Shown piece by piece: positions 16,473 through 26,163 of a DNA stretch of 64,000 nucleotides (position 1 is the first letter of the stretch; the number at the start of each line of letters is the position of its first letter). Source of the stretch: Amycolatopsis sacchari. Its GTDB lineage: Bacteria; Actinomycetota; Actinomycetes; Mycobacteriales; Pseudonocardiaceae. A program made the position numbers and the translations under genes. Location: assembly GCF_900114035.1 (NCBI RefSeq), contig NZ_FORP01000016.1, forward strand, positions 62,001 to 126,000, in the 5' to 3' direction. The notes under the pieces were generated by a model that had not been told where the DNA came from, did no database searches, and was given only the letters and a program-made list of their open reading frames with translations.

Positions 16473-17264
16473 GTGCCGTCCGAGTCCCCCGTGCCGCAGC
16501 GCGTGCTGAAGGCGTTCGGCGCTCAGGGGGAGCTGGAGCGCGTTCCCGGCAGCGGCGCCTGGCGTTGCGGCGACCTCGTGCTGAAACCCGTGGCGGACAA
16601 GGCCCGTGCCGTCTGGCTGGCCGACGTCCTTGGCCGGCTCGTCGTGCCGGACCTGCGGATCGCGCGGCCCGTGCGCACCACCGACGGGCGCTGGCTGATC
16701 GGTGGCTGGGCGGCCAGCCGCTACCTGCCGGGGCAACCGGAGCACCGGCACGACGAGACGATGCTCGCCGCGTTGAAGCTCGCCCACGCCACCGCCGGGC
16801 TGCCGCGGCCCGAATTCCTCGCGCGCCGTCAGGACCCCGACGCGATCGCCGACCGCGTGGCGTGGGGTGAGGTGGACGTGCCGGTCGACGAAAACCGGGG
16901 CGGCCGCTGGTTCGAGGTGCTCGCCGTCGCGCGAAGACCCGTGCGGCTGCCGGACCAGGTCGTCCCCGGAGACCTGTTCGGTGCCGTGTTGTTCGACGGG
17001 CCGTCCCCACCCGGCGTCGTCGACTTCGAGCCCTACTTCCGTCCCGCCGAGTGGGGCGCCGCCGTCGCCGCGGTGGACGCCGTCGCGTGGGGCGGCGCAC
17101 CGCCGGAGTTCCTGCGACGGTGGTCACACCTGCCCGAATGGCCGCAGCTGATCCTGCGTGCCGTGTTGTTCCGCCTCGCCGCGCACTCACTTCGGCCCCG
17201 TGCCACGGTTTCCGCGCTCGACGGCCTGCGCGTCGCCGCCGCCGCGGTCAGCGAACTCCTCTGA
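16473..17264 (+). CDS. TIGR02569-family protein (aminoglycoside-phosphotransferase-like fold)
   Basis: 263 residues resembling the actinobacterial TIGR02569 family. It keeps a kinase-like N lobe (GSGAWRCGDLVLKPV with a putative Lys) and a VVDFEPYFRPAEWGAAVAAVDAVAWG segment recalling the DFE/D loop of APH-fold proteins. The canonical HGD catalytic loop is not obvious (GDLFGAVLFDG occupies that place). GTG start supported by TAGCCT 7 nt upstream. Adjacent to moeZ as in mycobacteria. Function unknown. Confidence 0.7.
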   Translation: MPSESPVPQRVLKAFGAQGELERVPGSGAWRCGDLVLKPVADKARAVWLADVLGRLVVPDLRIARPVRTTDGRWLIGGWAASRYLPGQPEHRHDETMLAALKLAHATAGLPRPEFLARRQDPDAIADRVAWGEVDVPVDENRGGRWFEVLAVARRPVRLPDQVVPGDLFGAVLFDGPSPPGVVDFEPYFRPAEWGAAVAAVDAVAWGGAPPEFLRRWSHLPEWPQLILRAVLFRLAAHSLRPRATVSALDGLRVAAAAVSELL

Positions 17265-17307
17265 GCAGCGCCTTCTCACCGCGCACCCGCCGCGATTCCC
17301 GAGCAAT

Positions 17308-17323
17308 GTCAAACGCCTGAAAC
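17308..17323 (+). promoter_or_regulatory. Candidate GlnR site upstream of nitrate operon
   Basis: GTCAA-N6-GAAAC (spacer acgcct) matches the known actinobacterial GlnR half-box gTnAc-n6-GaAAc except for the last base of the first half. The following repeat (ACGTT, then GTAAC at 17340-17344) is weaker. It lies 65 bp before the nitrate reductase start, the expected place for nitrogen-limitation control. Confidence 0.5.
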
Positions 17324-17387
17324 ATTCGGACGTTTTCAGGTAACAAGCCCTCTTACCGTCAATTGGCGTCGGATGGAGGAGGTGCAC

Positions 17388-19457
17388 GTGACGCTGACGG
17401 CGGAACAGCGGGTCGGGACGGCCACCCACTGCCCGTACTGCGCCCTGCAGTGCGGTATGACCGTGACCGGCACCACAGTCGCACCGCGTGAGTTCCCGAC
17501 CAACGGCGGCGGCCTGTGCCAGAAGGGCTGGACGTCCGGTGCGCTGCTCACGTCTCCCGCGCGCCTGACCACCCCGCTCGTCCGCGTCGACGGCGAACTC
17601 GTGCCCGCCGCGTGGGACGACGCACTCGACCTGATCGCCCGCCGCCTGACCGAAATCCAGGCGCGGCACGGGAAGGACGCGGCCGCGGTGTTCGGCGGCG
17701 GTGGGCTGACCAACGAGAAGTCCTACCTGCTCGGGAAGTTCGCCCGGATCGCGCTGGGCACCTCGCAGGTCGACTACAACGGCCGGTTCTGCATGTCCTC
17801 CGCGGCGGCCGCCGGCAACAAGGCCTTCGGGCTGGACCGCGGCCTGCCGTTCCCGCTCACCGACCTCGCCGAGGCCGACGCGGTGCTGCTCGTCGGGTCG
17901 AACCCGGCCGAGACGATGCCGCCGTTCATGCAGCACCTGCGGCACGCCAAGGAGATCGGCGGGCTGGTCGTGGTGGACCCGCGGCGCACGCCGACCGCGG
18001 AGCAGGGCAACCTGCACCTGGCGCCCGCGCCGGGCACGGATCTCGCGCTGGCACTGGGCATCCTGCACGCCGCCGTCGCCGACGGGCACGTGGACTGGTC
18101 CTATGTGGACGAACGCACGCGCGGTTTCGACGCCGTGTGGCGGATCGTCGCGCGCTGGTGGCCCGAGCGCGTCGAGCGGGTGACCGGGGTGTCGGCCGCC
18201 GACCAGCGCCGCGTCGCGGAGCGGCTGGCCAACGCGCGCAACGCCTACATCTTAACCGCGCGCGGCACGGAACAGCACGCGAGCGGTTCGGACACGGTCA
18301 GCGCCTGGATCAACCTCGCGCTGGCGCTGGGTCTGCCCGGCCGCCGCGGCTCCGGGTACGGCTGCCTCACCGGGCAGGGCAACGGGCAGGGCGGTCGCGA
18401 GCACGGCCAGAAGGCCGACCAGCTGCCCGGTTACCGCAAGATCGACGATCCGGCCGCGCGCGAGCACGTCGCGGGGGTGTGGGGTGTCCCCGCGGAGTCG
18501 CTGCCGGGGCCGGGTCGCTCGGCGTACGAGCTGCTCGACGCGCTGGGCACGGAGGACGGGCCGAAGGCGCTGCTGGTGTTCGGCAGCAACGTGGTCGTCT
18601 CCGCGCCGCGCTCGGCGCACATCGCCGACCGACTGTCCGCTTTGGACTTCCTCGTCGTGTCGGACCTGGTGCTGTCGGAGACCGCCGCGCTCGCGGACGT
18701 CGTGCTGCCGGTGACGCAGTGGGCGGAGGAGAGCGGCACGATGACCAACCTCGAAGGCCGGGTCCTGCTGCGCCGCCGCGCGCTCGAACCCCCCGCGGGC
18801 GTGCGCACGGACCTCGAAGTGCTGCAAGGGCTCGCGACGCGGCTGGGGCAGCCCGCGGAGCGCTTCCCGGTCGACGCGGAAAGCGTTTTCACCGAACTCC
18901 GCGAGGCATCGAGGGGCGGCCTCGCCGACTACTCCGGCATCACGTACGACCGCTTGCGGGCGGGGGAAGCGTTGTACTGGCCCGTTCCCGCGGAGGAGCA
19001 CGAGGGCACCCCGCGCGTGTTCCTCGACCGGTTCGCGCACGCGGACGGGCGGGCGCGGTTCGTGCCCGTCGAGCACCGCGGGCCCGCCGAACCGACGGAC
19101 GAGGAGTTCCCGTTGCAGCTCACCACCGGACGTGTCCTGCAGCACTACCAGTCCGGCGCGCAGACGCGGCTGGTGAGCGAACTCAACGACGTCGTCCCCG
19201 AGGCCTACGTGGAAGTGCATCCCGACACCGCCGCCCGGTGCGGGCTGAGCGAAGGCGAGTGGGCGCGGTTGGCGTCGCGGCGCGGGGAGATGACCGCACG
19301 GGTGCGGTGCGTGTCCTCGATGCGGCCGGACGTCGTGTTCCTGCCGTTCCACTTCGCCGGGGCACAGCGGGCGAACCTGCTCACCAACCCCGCGCTCGAC
19401 CCGACCAGCCGCATGCCCGAGTTCAAGGTCTGTGCCGTGAAGCTGGAGGTGGCATGA
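17388..19457 (+). CDS. Assimilatory nitrate reductase, molybdopterin catalytic subunit
   Basis: 689 residues of the molybdopterin oxidoreductase family. An N-terminal 4Fe-4S motif CPYCALQCGM...CQKGW is followed by the Mo-bis-MGD domains (GGGLTNEKSYLLGKF, FCMSSAAAAGNKAFG) and a C-terminal molydopterin dinucleotide-binding domain (LTTGRVLQHYQSG). No signal peptide, so it is cytoplasmic and assimilatory. GTG 17388 is preferred: GGAGGAGG ends 5 nt upstream, whereas ATG 17373 lies inside that Shine-Dalgarno region. It reduces nitrate to nitrite with electrons probably supplied by the next gene product. First gene of a seven-gene operon. Confidence 0.9.
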   Translation: MTLTAEQRVGTATHCPYCALQCGMTVTGTTVAPREFPTNGGGLCQKGWTSGALLTSPARLTTPLVRVDGELVPAAWDDALDLIARRLTEIQARHGKDAAAVFGGGGLTNEKSYLLGKFARIALGTSQVDYNGRFCMSSAAAAGNKAFGLDRGLPFPLTDLAEADAVLLVGSNPAETMPPFMQHLRHAKEIGGLVVVDPRRTPTAEQGNLHLAPAPGTDLALALGILHAAVADGHVDWSYVDERTRGFDAVWRIVARWWPERVERVTGVSAADQRRVAERLANARNAYILTARGTEQHASGSDTVSAWINLALALGLPGRRGSGYGCLTGQGNGQGGREHGQKADQLPGYRKIDDPAAREHVAGVWGVPAESLPGPGRSAYELLDALGTEDGPKALLVFGSNVVVSAPRSAHIADRLSALDFLVVSDLVLSETAALADVVLPVTQWAEESGTMTNLEGRVLLRRRALEPPAGVRTDLEVLQGLATRLGQPAERFPVDAESVFTELREASRGGLADYSGITYDRLRAGEALYWPVPAEEHEGTPRVFLDRFAHADGRARFVPVEHRGPAEPTDEEFPLQLTTGRVLQHYQSGAQTRLVSELNDVVPEAYVEVHPDTAARCGLSEGEWARLASRRGEMTARVRCVSSMRPDVVFLPFHFAGAQRANLLTNPALDPTSRMPEFKVCAVKLEVA

Positions 19458-20899
19458 GCCCGCGCAAGGTCGTCGTCCTCGGGTACGGCATGGCGGGGGC
19501 GCGGCTGGCCGACGAGATCCGCCGCCGCGACCCGGAAGGCGAAGCCGTCCACCTCACCGTGATCGGCGAGGAGCCGCACCACGCCTACAACCGGGTGCTG
19601 CTGTCGGCCGTCGTCGCCGGGACGATGCACTCGGACCTCGTGCGGCTGCACGAACCCGGCTGGGCCGCGGACCACGGGATCGACCTGCGCACCTCCGTGC
19701 GGGCCACCGGCATCGATCGAGAGCAGCGGCGGGTCGCGCTCGACGACGGGTCCACTGTGGACTACGACGCGCTCGTGCTCGCCACCGGCAGCAAGCCGTG
19801 GCTGCCGCCGGTGGAAGGGCTGACCCGCGACGACGGCACCCTAGCGCCGGGTGTGGTGACGTTCCGGACGATGGAGGACTGCGAGCGCATCCTCGACGTC
19901 GCGAAGGCCGGAGCCCCCGTGGCTGTCCTCGGCGGCGGGCTGCTCGGCCTCGAAGCGGCACGCGGCCTTGCGGGGCGCGGAAACCTCGTCACCGTCGTGC
20001 ACCCCGCCGGCCACGTCATGGAGCGGCAGCTCGACGCGGGTGCAGGACAGGTGCTGGCGCGACTGCTCGGCACCCACGGCATCGACTTCCGCCTCAACGC
20101 CTCCGCCGCTCGGTACCTGCCGGGCAGCGGCCTCAAACTCGACGACGGCAGCAAGGTCGCCGCCGATCTCGTCGTGGTCTCCGCCGGGGTGCGGGCGGAG
20201 ACCGGACTGGCCCGGGACGCCGGGCTGACCGTCGATCGCGGGGTGGTCGTCGACGACTCCCTGCGCACCAGTGACGGGCGCGTGTACGCCATCGGCGACT
20301 GCGCCCAGCACCCGGGCACGGTGTCCGGGCTGGTGGAACCCGCGTGGCAGCAGGCGGCGGTGCTCGCCGACCTGCTCACCGGCACCAGCGTCGCCGCGCG
20401 CTACCGCGGCACGCAGGTGGTCACCAAGCTCAAGGCCCGCGGCATCGACCTGACCGCGCTCGGCGACGCGCACACCGACGTGCACGACACCGACGCGGAA
20501 GTGCTGTCCCTGACCGACCCGACCGGCGGGCGTTACACGAAACTCGTGATCCGCGAAGACCGCGTCACCGGAGCGATCCTCCTCGGCGCACCCGACGCCG
20601 CCGCCACCATCACCCAGCTCTACGACCGCGGCGTGCCCGTGCCCGCCGATCGCCTCGCCGTCCTGCTCGGCCGGGCGCTGCCCTCGGGCGCGCCCGCTGC
20701 GGCGGGGCCGGCGGACCTGCCCGCCGCCGCCGTGGTGTGCCGGTGCAACTCCGTGACCAAGGGCCGGCTCGTCGAGGCGTTCCGCGCGGGCGCGACCGAC
20801 GTGACCGAGCTGGCCTCCGCGACCAGGGCGACCACCGGCTGCGGCAGCTGCCGCGACGCCGTGTGCGGCATCGCCGACTGGCTGGCGACCACTTCCTGA
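19454..20899 (+). CDS. FAD/NAD(P)-dependent reductase with BFD-like [2Fe-2S] domain
   Basis: 481 residues. Two Rossmann dinucleotide motifs (VVLGYGMAGARLAD and VAVLGGGLLGLEAARG), FAD motif VYAIGDCAQ, and a C-terminal BFD-type cluster domain with CRCN...TTGCGSCRDAVCG (C-X-C...C-X2-C). Very similar in plan to the first half of NirB. Probably the electron-transfer subunit of the nitrate reductase, passing electrons from NAD(P)H. ATGA overlap with the nitrate reductase gene and transporter downstream support this. An alternative is an accessory nitrite reductase flavoprotein. Confidence 0.82.
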   Translation: MSPRKVVVLGYGMAGARLADEIRRRDPEGEAVHLTVIGEEPHHAYNRVLLSAVVAGTMHSDLVRLHEPGWAADHGIDLRTSVRATGIDREQRRVALDDGSTVDYDALVLATGSKPWLPPVEGLTRDDGTLAPGVVTFRTMEDCERILDVAKAGAPVAVLGGGLLGLEAARGLAGRGNLVTVVHPAGHVMERQLDAGAGQVLARLLGTHGIDFRLNASAARYLPGSGLKLDDGSKVAADLVVVSAGVRAETGLARDAGLTVDRGVVVDDSLRTSDGRVYAIGDCAQHPGTVSGLVEPAWQQAAVLADLLTGTSVAARYRGTQVVTKLKARGIDLTALGDAHTDVHDTDAEVLSLTDPTGGRYTKLVIREDRVTGAILLGAPDAAATITQLYDRGVPVPADRLAVLLGRALPSGAPAAAGPADLPAAAVVCRCNSVTKGRLVEAFRAGATDVTELASATRATTGCGSCRDAVCGIADWLATTS

Positions 20900-20913
20900 C
20901 AGGAGCCGAAGAA

Positions 20914-22269
20914 ATGACGACTGCGACCCGCGGCCGCCGGTGGATCGAACACTGGACGCCGGAAGACGACACGTTCTGGGCCACCACCGGGAAGAAGGTG
21001 GCAAGGCGCAACCTGTGGTTCTCCATCTTCTCCGAGCACATCGGGTTCTCCATCTGGAGCCTGTGGTCGGTGATGGTGCTGTTCATGGGCCCGAAGTACG
21101 GGTTCTCGGCGGGTGACAAGTTCCTGCTGACCTCGACCCCGACGCTCGTCGGCGCGATCGCGCGGCTGCCCTACACCTTCGCCGTGGCGAAGTTCGGCGG
21201 TCGTAATTGGACGGTCGTGAGCGCGTTGCTGCTGCTGATCCCGAGCATCGCCGCGGCGATCGTGATCGAGCCGGGCACGCCGCTGTGGGTGTTCCTGCTC
21301 GTCGCCGCGCTCGGCGGCGTCGGCGGCGGGAACTTCGCGTCCTCGATGGCGAACATCAACGCGTTCTTCCCCGAGAAGGCCAAGGGCATGGCGCTGGGCC
21401 TCAACGCGGGCGGCGGGAACCTGGGCGTCGCCGTGATCCAGCTGATCGGCCTGCTGGTGATCGCCACCGCCGGCAACAACGCCCCGCGGCTCGTGTTGTT
21501 CGTCTACCTGCCGCTGATCGTGATCGCCGCGCTGTGCGCGTACCTGTTCATGGACAACATCGCGTCGATGCGCAACGACGGCAAGGGCATGCGCGAGGTG
21601 GTCAAGGAGTCCCACACCTGGGTCATGTCCTTCCTCTACATCGGCACGTTCGGCTCGTTCATCGGCTACAGCTTCGCCTTCGGGCTGGTGCTGCAGAACC
21701 AGTTCGGCCGCACCCCGCTGCAGGCCGCCGCGGTGACGTTCCTGGGCCCGCTGCTCGGCTCGCTGTCGCGGCCGGTCGGCGGCTGGCTGTCCGACCGCAT
21801 CGGCGGTGGCCGGATCACGTTCTGGAACTTCGTCGGCATGGCGGCGCTGACGGTGCTGCTGATCATCGCGTCGAACGCGAAGTCGCTGGCGTTGTTCACC
21901 GCGGCCTTCATCGTGTTGTTCGTGCTGACCGGGATCGGGAACGGCTCGACCTACAAGATGATTCCCGCGATCTTCCGCGCCAAGGCGAAGGCCGCGATCG
22001 CCGCGGGTGCCGACGAGACGGCCGAGCTGCTCAACGCCCGCAAGCTGTCGGGTGCCCTGATCGGGCTCGCCGGGGCGATCGGCGCGCTGGGCGGGTTGTT
22101 CATCAACCTGGCGTTCCGGCAGTCGTTCATGAACACCGGCAGCGGGGTGCCCGCCTTCGTCGGGTTCCTCGTGTTCTACGGGATCTGCTTCGTCGTGACC
22201 TGGGCGGTGTACCTGCGCCGGTCCGAGGTCGGCGACAACCAGCTGGCACTGGCCGGATCCCGGGTCTGA
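20914..22269 (+). CDS. narK: Nitrate/nitrite transporter, NarK-type MFS
   Basis: 451 residues with 12 predicted membrane segments. It contains the nitrate-signature glycine-rich helices GGVGGGNFASSMANINAFFP and LNAGGGNLGVAVIQ in the first half, and GIGNGSTYKMIPAIF in the second half, as in NarK/NasA transporters. ATG with AGGAGCCGAAGAA upstream. Imports nitrate (or exchanges nitrite) for the reductases around it; position between the nitrate and nitrite reductase genes fits. Confidence 0.9.
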   Translation: MTTATRGRRWIEHWTPEDDTFWATTGKKVARRNLWFSIFSEHIGFSIWSLWSVMVLFMGPKYGFSAGDKFLLTSTPTLVGAIARLPYTFAVAKFGGRNWTVVSALLLLIPSIAAAIVIEPGTPLWVFLLVAALGGVGGGNFASSMANINAFFPEKAKGMALGLNAGGGNLGVAVIQLIGLLVIATAGNNAPRLVLFVYLPLIVIAALCAYLFMDNIASMRNDGKGMREVVKESHTWVMSFLYIGTFGSFIGYSFAFGLVLQNQFGRTPLQAAAVTFLGPLLGSLSRPVGGWLSDRIGGGRITFWNFVGMAALTVLLIIASNAKSLALFTAAFIVLFVLTGIGNGSTYKMIPAIFRAKAKAAIAAGADETAELLNARKLSGALIGLAGAIGALGGLFINLAFRQSFMNTGSGVPAFVGFLVFYGICFVVTWAVYLRRSEVGDNQLALAGSRV

Positions 22270-22289
22270 AGCTGCAAGGAGGAACGGAT

Positions 22290-24728
22290 ATGACGCGCAC
22301 ACTGGTCGTCGCCGGCCACGGCATGGTGGGCCACCGGCTCGTCGAGGAGCTGCGGGCGGCGGACACCGAGGGGCAGTGGCGGATCGTCGTGCTCGGCGAA
22401 GAGCCGCGCCCGGCGTACGACCGGGTCGCGCTGACGTCCTATGTGGACGGCTGGGACGCGCAGGCGCTGGACCTCGGCCCGCACACCGGGGTCGAACTGC
22501 GCCTGGGCGACCCGGTGGCGAGCATCGACCGGGAGGCCCGCACGGTCACCACCGCGGGCGGGCACACCGAGCACTACGATGCGCTCGTGCTCGCCACCGG
22601 GTCCCGGCCGTTCGTCCCGCCGGTGCCGGGGCGCGACCTGCCCGGCTGCTTCGTCTACCGGACGATCGAGGACCTCGACGCGATCCGCGCGGCCGTGGAC
22701 AGTGCCAAGGCCCGCAAGCGCGGCCGCGCGGCCGCGATGGTGGTCGGCGGCGGGCTGCTGGGCCTGGAGGCGGCGAAGGCGTTGCGGGACATGGGTCTCT
22801 CGCCGCACGTGGTGGAGATGGCGCCGCGGCTGATGCCGCTCCAGGTCGACGAGGGTGGCGGCAGCCTGCTGCGCAAGCTGGTCACCGAACTCGACCTGAC
22901 CGTCCACACGGGAACGTCCGCGGCGAAGATCGAGCAGGACGGGGACCGGCTGACCGCGAGCCTGACCAACGGCACCGAGCTGGACCTCGACCTGATCGTG
23001 TTCTCCGCCGGTGTCCGCCCGCGTGACGACCTGGCTCGTGAAGCCGGGCTCGCGGTGGGTGAGCGCGGCGGCGTGCTGGTCGATTCCTCCTGCCGCACCA
23101 GCGATCCGTCGATCTGGGCGATCGGCGAGTGCGCGGCGGTCGGCGGCCGCTGCTACGGGCTCGTCGCGCCCGGCTACACGATGGCGGAGATCGTGGCGGG
23201 GCAGCTGCTGGGCAAGGACGGCGAGTTCCCCGGCGCCGACATGTCGACCAAGCTGAAGCTGATGGGCGTGGACGTGGCGAGCTTCGGCGACGCCCACGCC
23301 GCCACCGAGGGCGCGCTGGAGGTCGTGCTCGCCGACGCGGTTTCGGGCTACTACAAGAAACTCGTCGTGTCACCCGAGGGAACGCTGCTCGGCGGCGTGC
23401 TGGTCGGCGACGCGAGTTCGTACAACCTGCTGCGCCCGCTCGTCGGCAGCCCGCTGCCCGCCGACCCGGCCGCGATGCTCGCGCCGGAGGGCGCTTCGGG
23501 TGCGGTCGGCGTGGACGCGCTGCCGGACGAGGCCGGGATCTGCTCCTGCAACAACGTGACGAAGGGCATGATCACCGAGGCCATCCGCACGCAGGGCTGT
23601 GACAGCGTCGCCGCCATCAAGGGCTGCACGCGGGCGGGCACGACGTGCGGCTCGTGCGTGCCGATGCTGTCGAAGCTGCTCGACGCGTGCGGTGTGGTGC
23701 AGTCGAAGGCGGTGTGCGAGCACTTCGCGTACTCGCGGCGTGAGCTGTTCGAGATCATCAAGGCCACCCGGATCACCACGTTCGGCGAGCTCATCGCCAA
23801 GCACGGCACCGGCGCTGGCTGCGCGATCTGCAAGCCGGCGGTCGCCTCGATCCTCGCGACGATCGGGACCACCGAACGCGACGGCACCTACTCGGTGGTG
23901 CCCCGCGTGCCCGGCGGCGAGATCACCCCGGCGAAGCTCAAGGTGATCGCCGAGGTCGCGGACGAGTTCGGGCTGTACACCAAGATCACCGGCGCACAGC
24001 GCATCGACCTGTTCGGCGCGACCGTGGACCAGCTGCCGCACATCTGGAAGCGGCTCGTGGACGCGGGCATGGAGTCCGGGCACGCGTACGGCAAGGCGCT
24101 GCGGACCGTCAAGTCGTGCGTGGGCTCCACGTGGTGCCGCTACGGCGTGCAGGACAGCGTGGGCATGGCCGTCGAGCTGGAGCTGCGGTACCGCGGGCTG
24201 CGCTCGCCGCACAAGCTCAAGGCGGGGGTCTCGGGCTGCGCACGTGAGTGCGCGGAGGCGCGCGGCAAGGACTTCGGCGTGATCGCGACGGAGAAGGGCT
24301 GGAACCTCTACGTCGGCGGCAACGGCGGCACCTTCCCCCGGCACGCCGAGCTGCTGGTGTCCGATGTGGACTCCGAGTCGCTGATCCGCTACATCGACCG
24401 GTTCCTCATGTTCTACGTCCGCACCGCGGACCGCCTCCAGCGGACGGCGCCCTGGATCGAGGAGATGGAGGGCGGGCTCGACCACCTGCGTGAGGTCATC
24501 GTGGACGACAAGCTCGGCATCTGCGAGGAGCTCGACGCGGCGATGGCCAAGCACGTGGAGAACTACGCCGACGAGTGGCGCGGCGTGCTGGAGGACCCGG
24601 ACAAGCTGGCGCGGTTCACGTCGTTCGTGAACGCGCCCGGCGCGCCGGACCCGACGATCTCGTTCAGCACCGAGCGCGAGCAGAAGGTGCCCGTCCTGCT
24701 GGGAGTTCCGGAGGTGGTGTCCCGATGA
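22290..24728 (+). CDS. nirB: Nitrite reductase [NAD(P)H] large subunit NirB
   Basis: 812 residues. FAD/NAD(P)-binding half with VVAGHGMVGHRLVEEL and MVVGGGLLGLEAAKAL, a BFD cluster with CSCNN...TTCGSC, then sulfite/nitrite reductase domains ending in the siroheme-4Fe4S motif CVGSTWC...SGCARECAEA. It reduces nitrite to ammonium using NAD(P)H. Start ATG at 22290 follows AAGGAGGAACGG. Overlaps nirD by 4 bp. Co-transcribed siroheme genes downstream make its cofactor. Confidence 0.95.
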   Translation: MTRTLVVAGHGMVGHRLVEELRAADTEGQWRIVVLGEEPRPAYDRVALTSYVDGWDAQALDLGPHTGVELRLGDPVASIDREARTVTTAGGHTEHYDALVLATGSRPFVPPVPGRDLPGCFVYRTIEDLDAIRAAVDSAKARKRGRAAAMVVGGGLLGLEAAKALRDMGLSPHVVEMAPRLMPLQVDEGGGSLLRKLVTELDLTVHTGTSAAKIEQDGDRLTASLTNGTELDLDLIVFSAGVRPRDDLAREAGLAVGERGGVLVDSSCRTSDPSIWAIGECAAVGGRCYGLVAPGYTMAEIVAGQLLGKDGEFPGADMSTKLKLMGVDVASFGDAHAATEGALEVVLADAVSGYYKKLVVSPEGTLLGGVLVGDASSYNLLRPLVGSPLPADPAAMLAPEGASGAVGVDALPDEAGICSCNNVTKGMITEAIRTQGCDSVAAIKGCTRAGTTCGSCVPMLSKLLDACGVVQSKAVCEHFAYSRRELFEIIKATRITTFGELIAKHGTGAGCAICKPAVASILATIGTTERDGTYSVVPRVPGGEITPAKLKVIAEVADEFGLYTKITGAQRIDLFGATVDQLPHIWKRLVDAGMESGHAYGKALRTVKSCVGSTWCRYGVQDSVGMAVELELRYRGLRSPHKLKAGVSGCARECAEARGKDFGVIATEKGWNLYVGGNGGTFPRHAELLVSDVDSESLIRYIDRFLMFYVRTADRLQRTAPWIEEMEGGLDHLREVIVDDKLGICEELDAAMAKHVENYADEWRGVLEDPDKLARFTSFVNAPGAPDPTISFSTEREQKVPVLLGVPEVVSR

Positions 24729-25063
24729 CCACGATGCAGACCCGCACGGTGGCCGTGTGCGACCTGGCGAGGCTGATCCCCGGCCGCGGGGTCGCCGCGC
24801 TGCTGCCCGACGGCAGGCAGGTGGCGATCTTCCTGACGGCGGAGGGCGAGCTGTACGGGCTGTCCAACATCGACCCGTTCGCGCGGGCCGCGGTGCTCTC
24901 GCGCGGGCTGGTCGGGGAGAGCGGGGGAGTGCCGTTCGTGGCCTCGCCGTTGCTGAAGCAGCGGTTCGACCTGCGCACCGGGGTGTGCCTCGACGACGAC
25001 TCGGTCGTCATCCGCACCTACGAGGTGCAGGTCGTGGACGGTGTGGTGCACGTTTGCCCATGA
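24725..25063 (+). CDS. nirD: Nitrite reductase small subunit NirD
   Basis: 112 residues, a Rieske-fold NirD: RTVAVCDLARLIPGRGVAALL, VAIFLTAEGELYGLSNIDPFA, and PLLKQRFDLRTGVCLDD. The Cys-His pairs of true Rieske clusters are absent, as expected for NirD. Translationally coupled to nirB (ATGA) and to hemD (4-bp overlap). Confidence 0.93.
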   Translation: MTTMQTRTVAVCDLARLIPGRGVAALLPDGRQVAIFLTAEGELYGLSNIDPFARAAVLSRGLVGESGGVPFVASPLLKQRFDLRTGVCLDDDSVVIRTYEVQVVDGVVHVCP

Positions 25064-26163
25064 CTCAGATCCCGCCGCTCGCCGGGTTCGCGGTGGGCAT
25101 CACCGCCGCCCGCCGCGCCGACGAGCTGGGCGCGCTGCTCGTGCGCAAGGGCGCGACGGTGCGGTACGGCCCGGCGATCCGGATCGTGCCGCTCGCCGAC
25201 GACACCGAGCTGCACGCCGCGACGGCCGGGCTGCTGGAGGAGCAGGTGGACGTCGTCGTCGCGACCACCGGCATCGGCTTCCGCGGCTGGATCGAGGCGG
25301 CGGAGGGCTGGGGCCTTGGCGAGGAGCTGCTGAACCGGCTGAGCAAGGCGACACTGCTGGCGCGCGGCCCGAAGGCGCGTGGCGCGATCCGCGCGGCGGG
25401 GCTGTCGGAGCAGTACTCCCCGGCATCGGAGAGCAACGCCGAGCTGTTGCAGCACCTCCTGGACACCGGGGTGGCGGGCAAGCGGGTCGCGGTGCAGCTG
25501 CACGGCGAGCCGTTGCCGTACTTCGTCGACTCGCTGCGTTCGGCGGGCGCCGAGGTGATCGAGGTGCCGGTGTACCGGTGGGTGGGGCCCGCCGATCCCG
25601 GCCCGCTCGACCGGCTGCTGGACGCGGTGCTCGACGGCGCGATCGACGCGATGCCGTTCACCAGCGCACCCGCCGCGGCGAGCATGCTGGCGGTGGCCAA
25701 GCGGACGGGACGGCACGCGGCGCTGGTCAACGCGTTGACGCACCGCGTGCTGGTGGCGTGCGTCGGCCCGATCACGGCGGCACCGCTGGCGGCGCTGGGA
25801 ATTCCGACCGTCCAGCCGGACCGCGCCCGGATCGGGGCGCTGGCGCGGACGGTCGCGCAGGCGCTGACTGAGCGGTCGCCGCGGCTGTGCGCGGCGGGGC
25901 GGCAGATCGAGCTGCGCGGACAGGCGGCCATTGTGGACGGTCAGCTGTGTGAGATCCCGCCGGCGCCGATGGCGGTGCTGCGGGCGCTGGCGCGGGAACC
26001 GGGACGGGTGGTGTCGCGGCGGGAGCTGACGGCGGCGTTGCCCGGCGGCGGCGAGGAACACGCGGTGGAGACGGCGATCGGGCGGTTGCGGACCGCGTTG
26101 GGAGAGGGACGGCTCGTGCAGACCGTGGTGAAGCGGGGTTACCGGCTGGCGGTGGAACGATGA
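25060..26163 (+). CDS. hemD: Uroporphyrinogen-III synthase fused to a C-terminal winged-helix domain
   Basis: 367 residues. Residues 1 to ~265 are a HemD domain (GITAARRADELGALL, ATTGIGFRGWIEAAEG, FTSAPAAASMLAVA, VGPITAAPLAALGIPTVQP). Residues ~275-365 form an OmpR-type winged helix (LCEIPPAPMAVLRAL, VSRRELTAALPGGGEEHAVETAIGRLR, VVKRGYRLA). HemD closes the tetrapyrrole ring for siroheme. The DNA-binding tail suggests a second role as regulator of the nitrite operon, seen in other actinobacteria; effector unknown. ATGA overlaps on both sides place it inside the nir operon. Confidence 0.88.
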   Translation: MTQIPPLAGFAVGITAARRADELGALLVRKGATVRYGPAIRIVPLADDTELHAATAGLLEEQVDVVVATTGIGFRGWIEAAEGWGLGEELLNRLSKATLLARGPKARGAIRAAGLSEQYSPASESNAELLQHLLDTGVAGKRVAVQLHGEPLPYFVDSLRSAGAEVIEVPVYRWVGPADPGPLDRLLDAVLDGAIDAMPFTSAPAAASMLAVAKRTGRHAALVNALTHRVLVACVGPITAAPLAALGIPTVQPDRARIGALARTVAQALTERSPRLCAAGRQIELRGQAAIVDGQLCEIPPAPMAVLRALAREPGRVVSRRELTAALPGGGEEHAVETAIGRLRTALGEGRLVQTVVKRGYRLAVER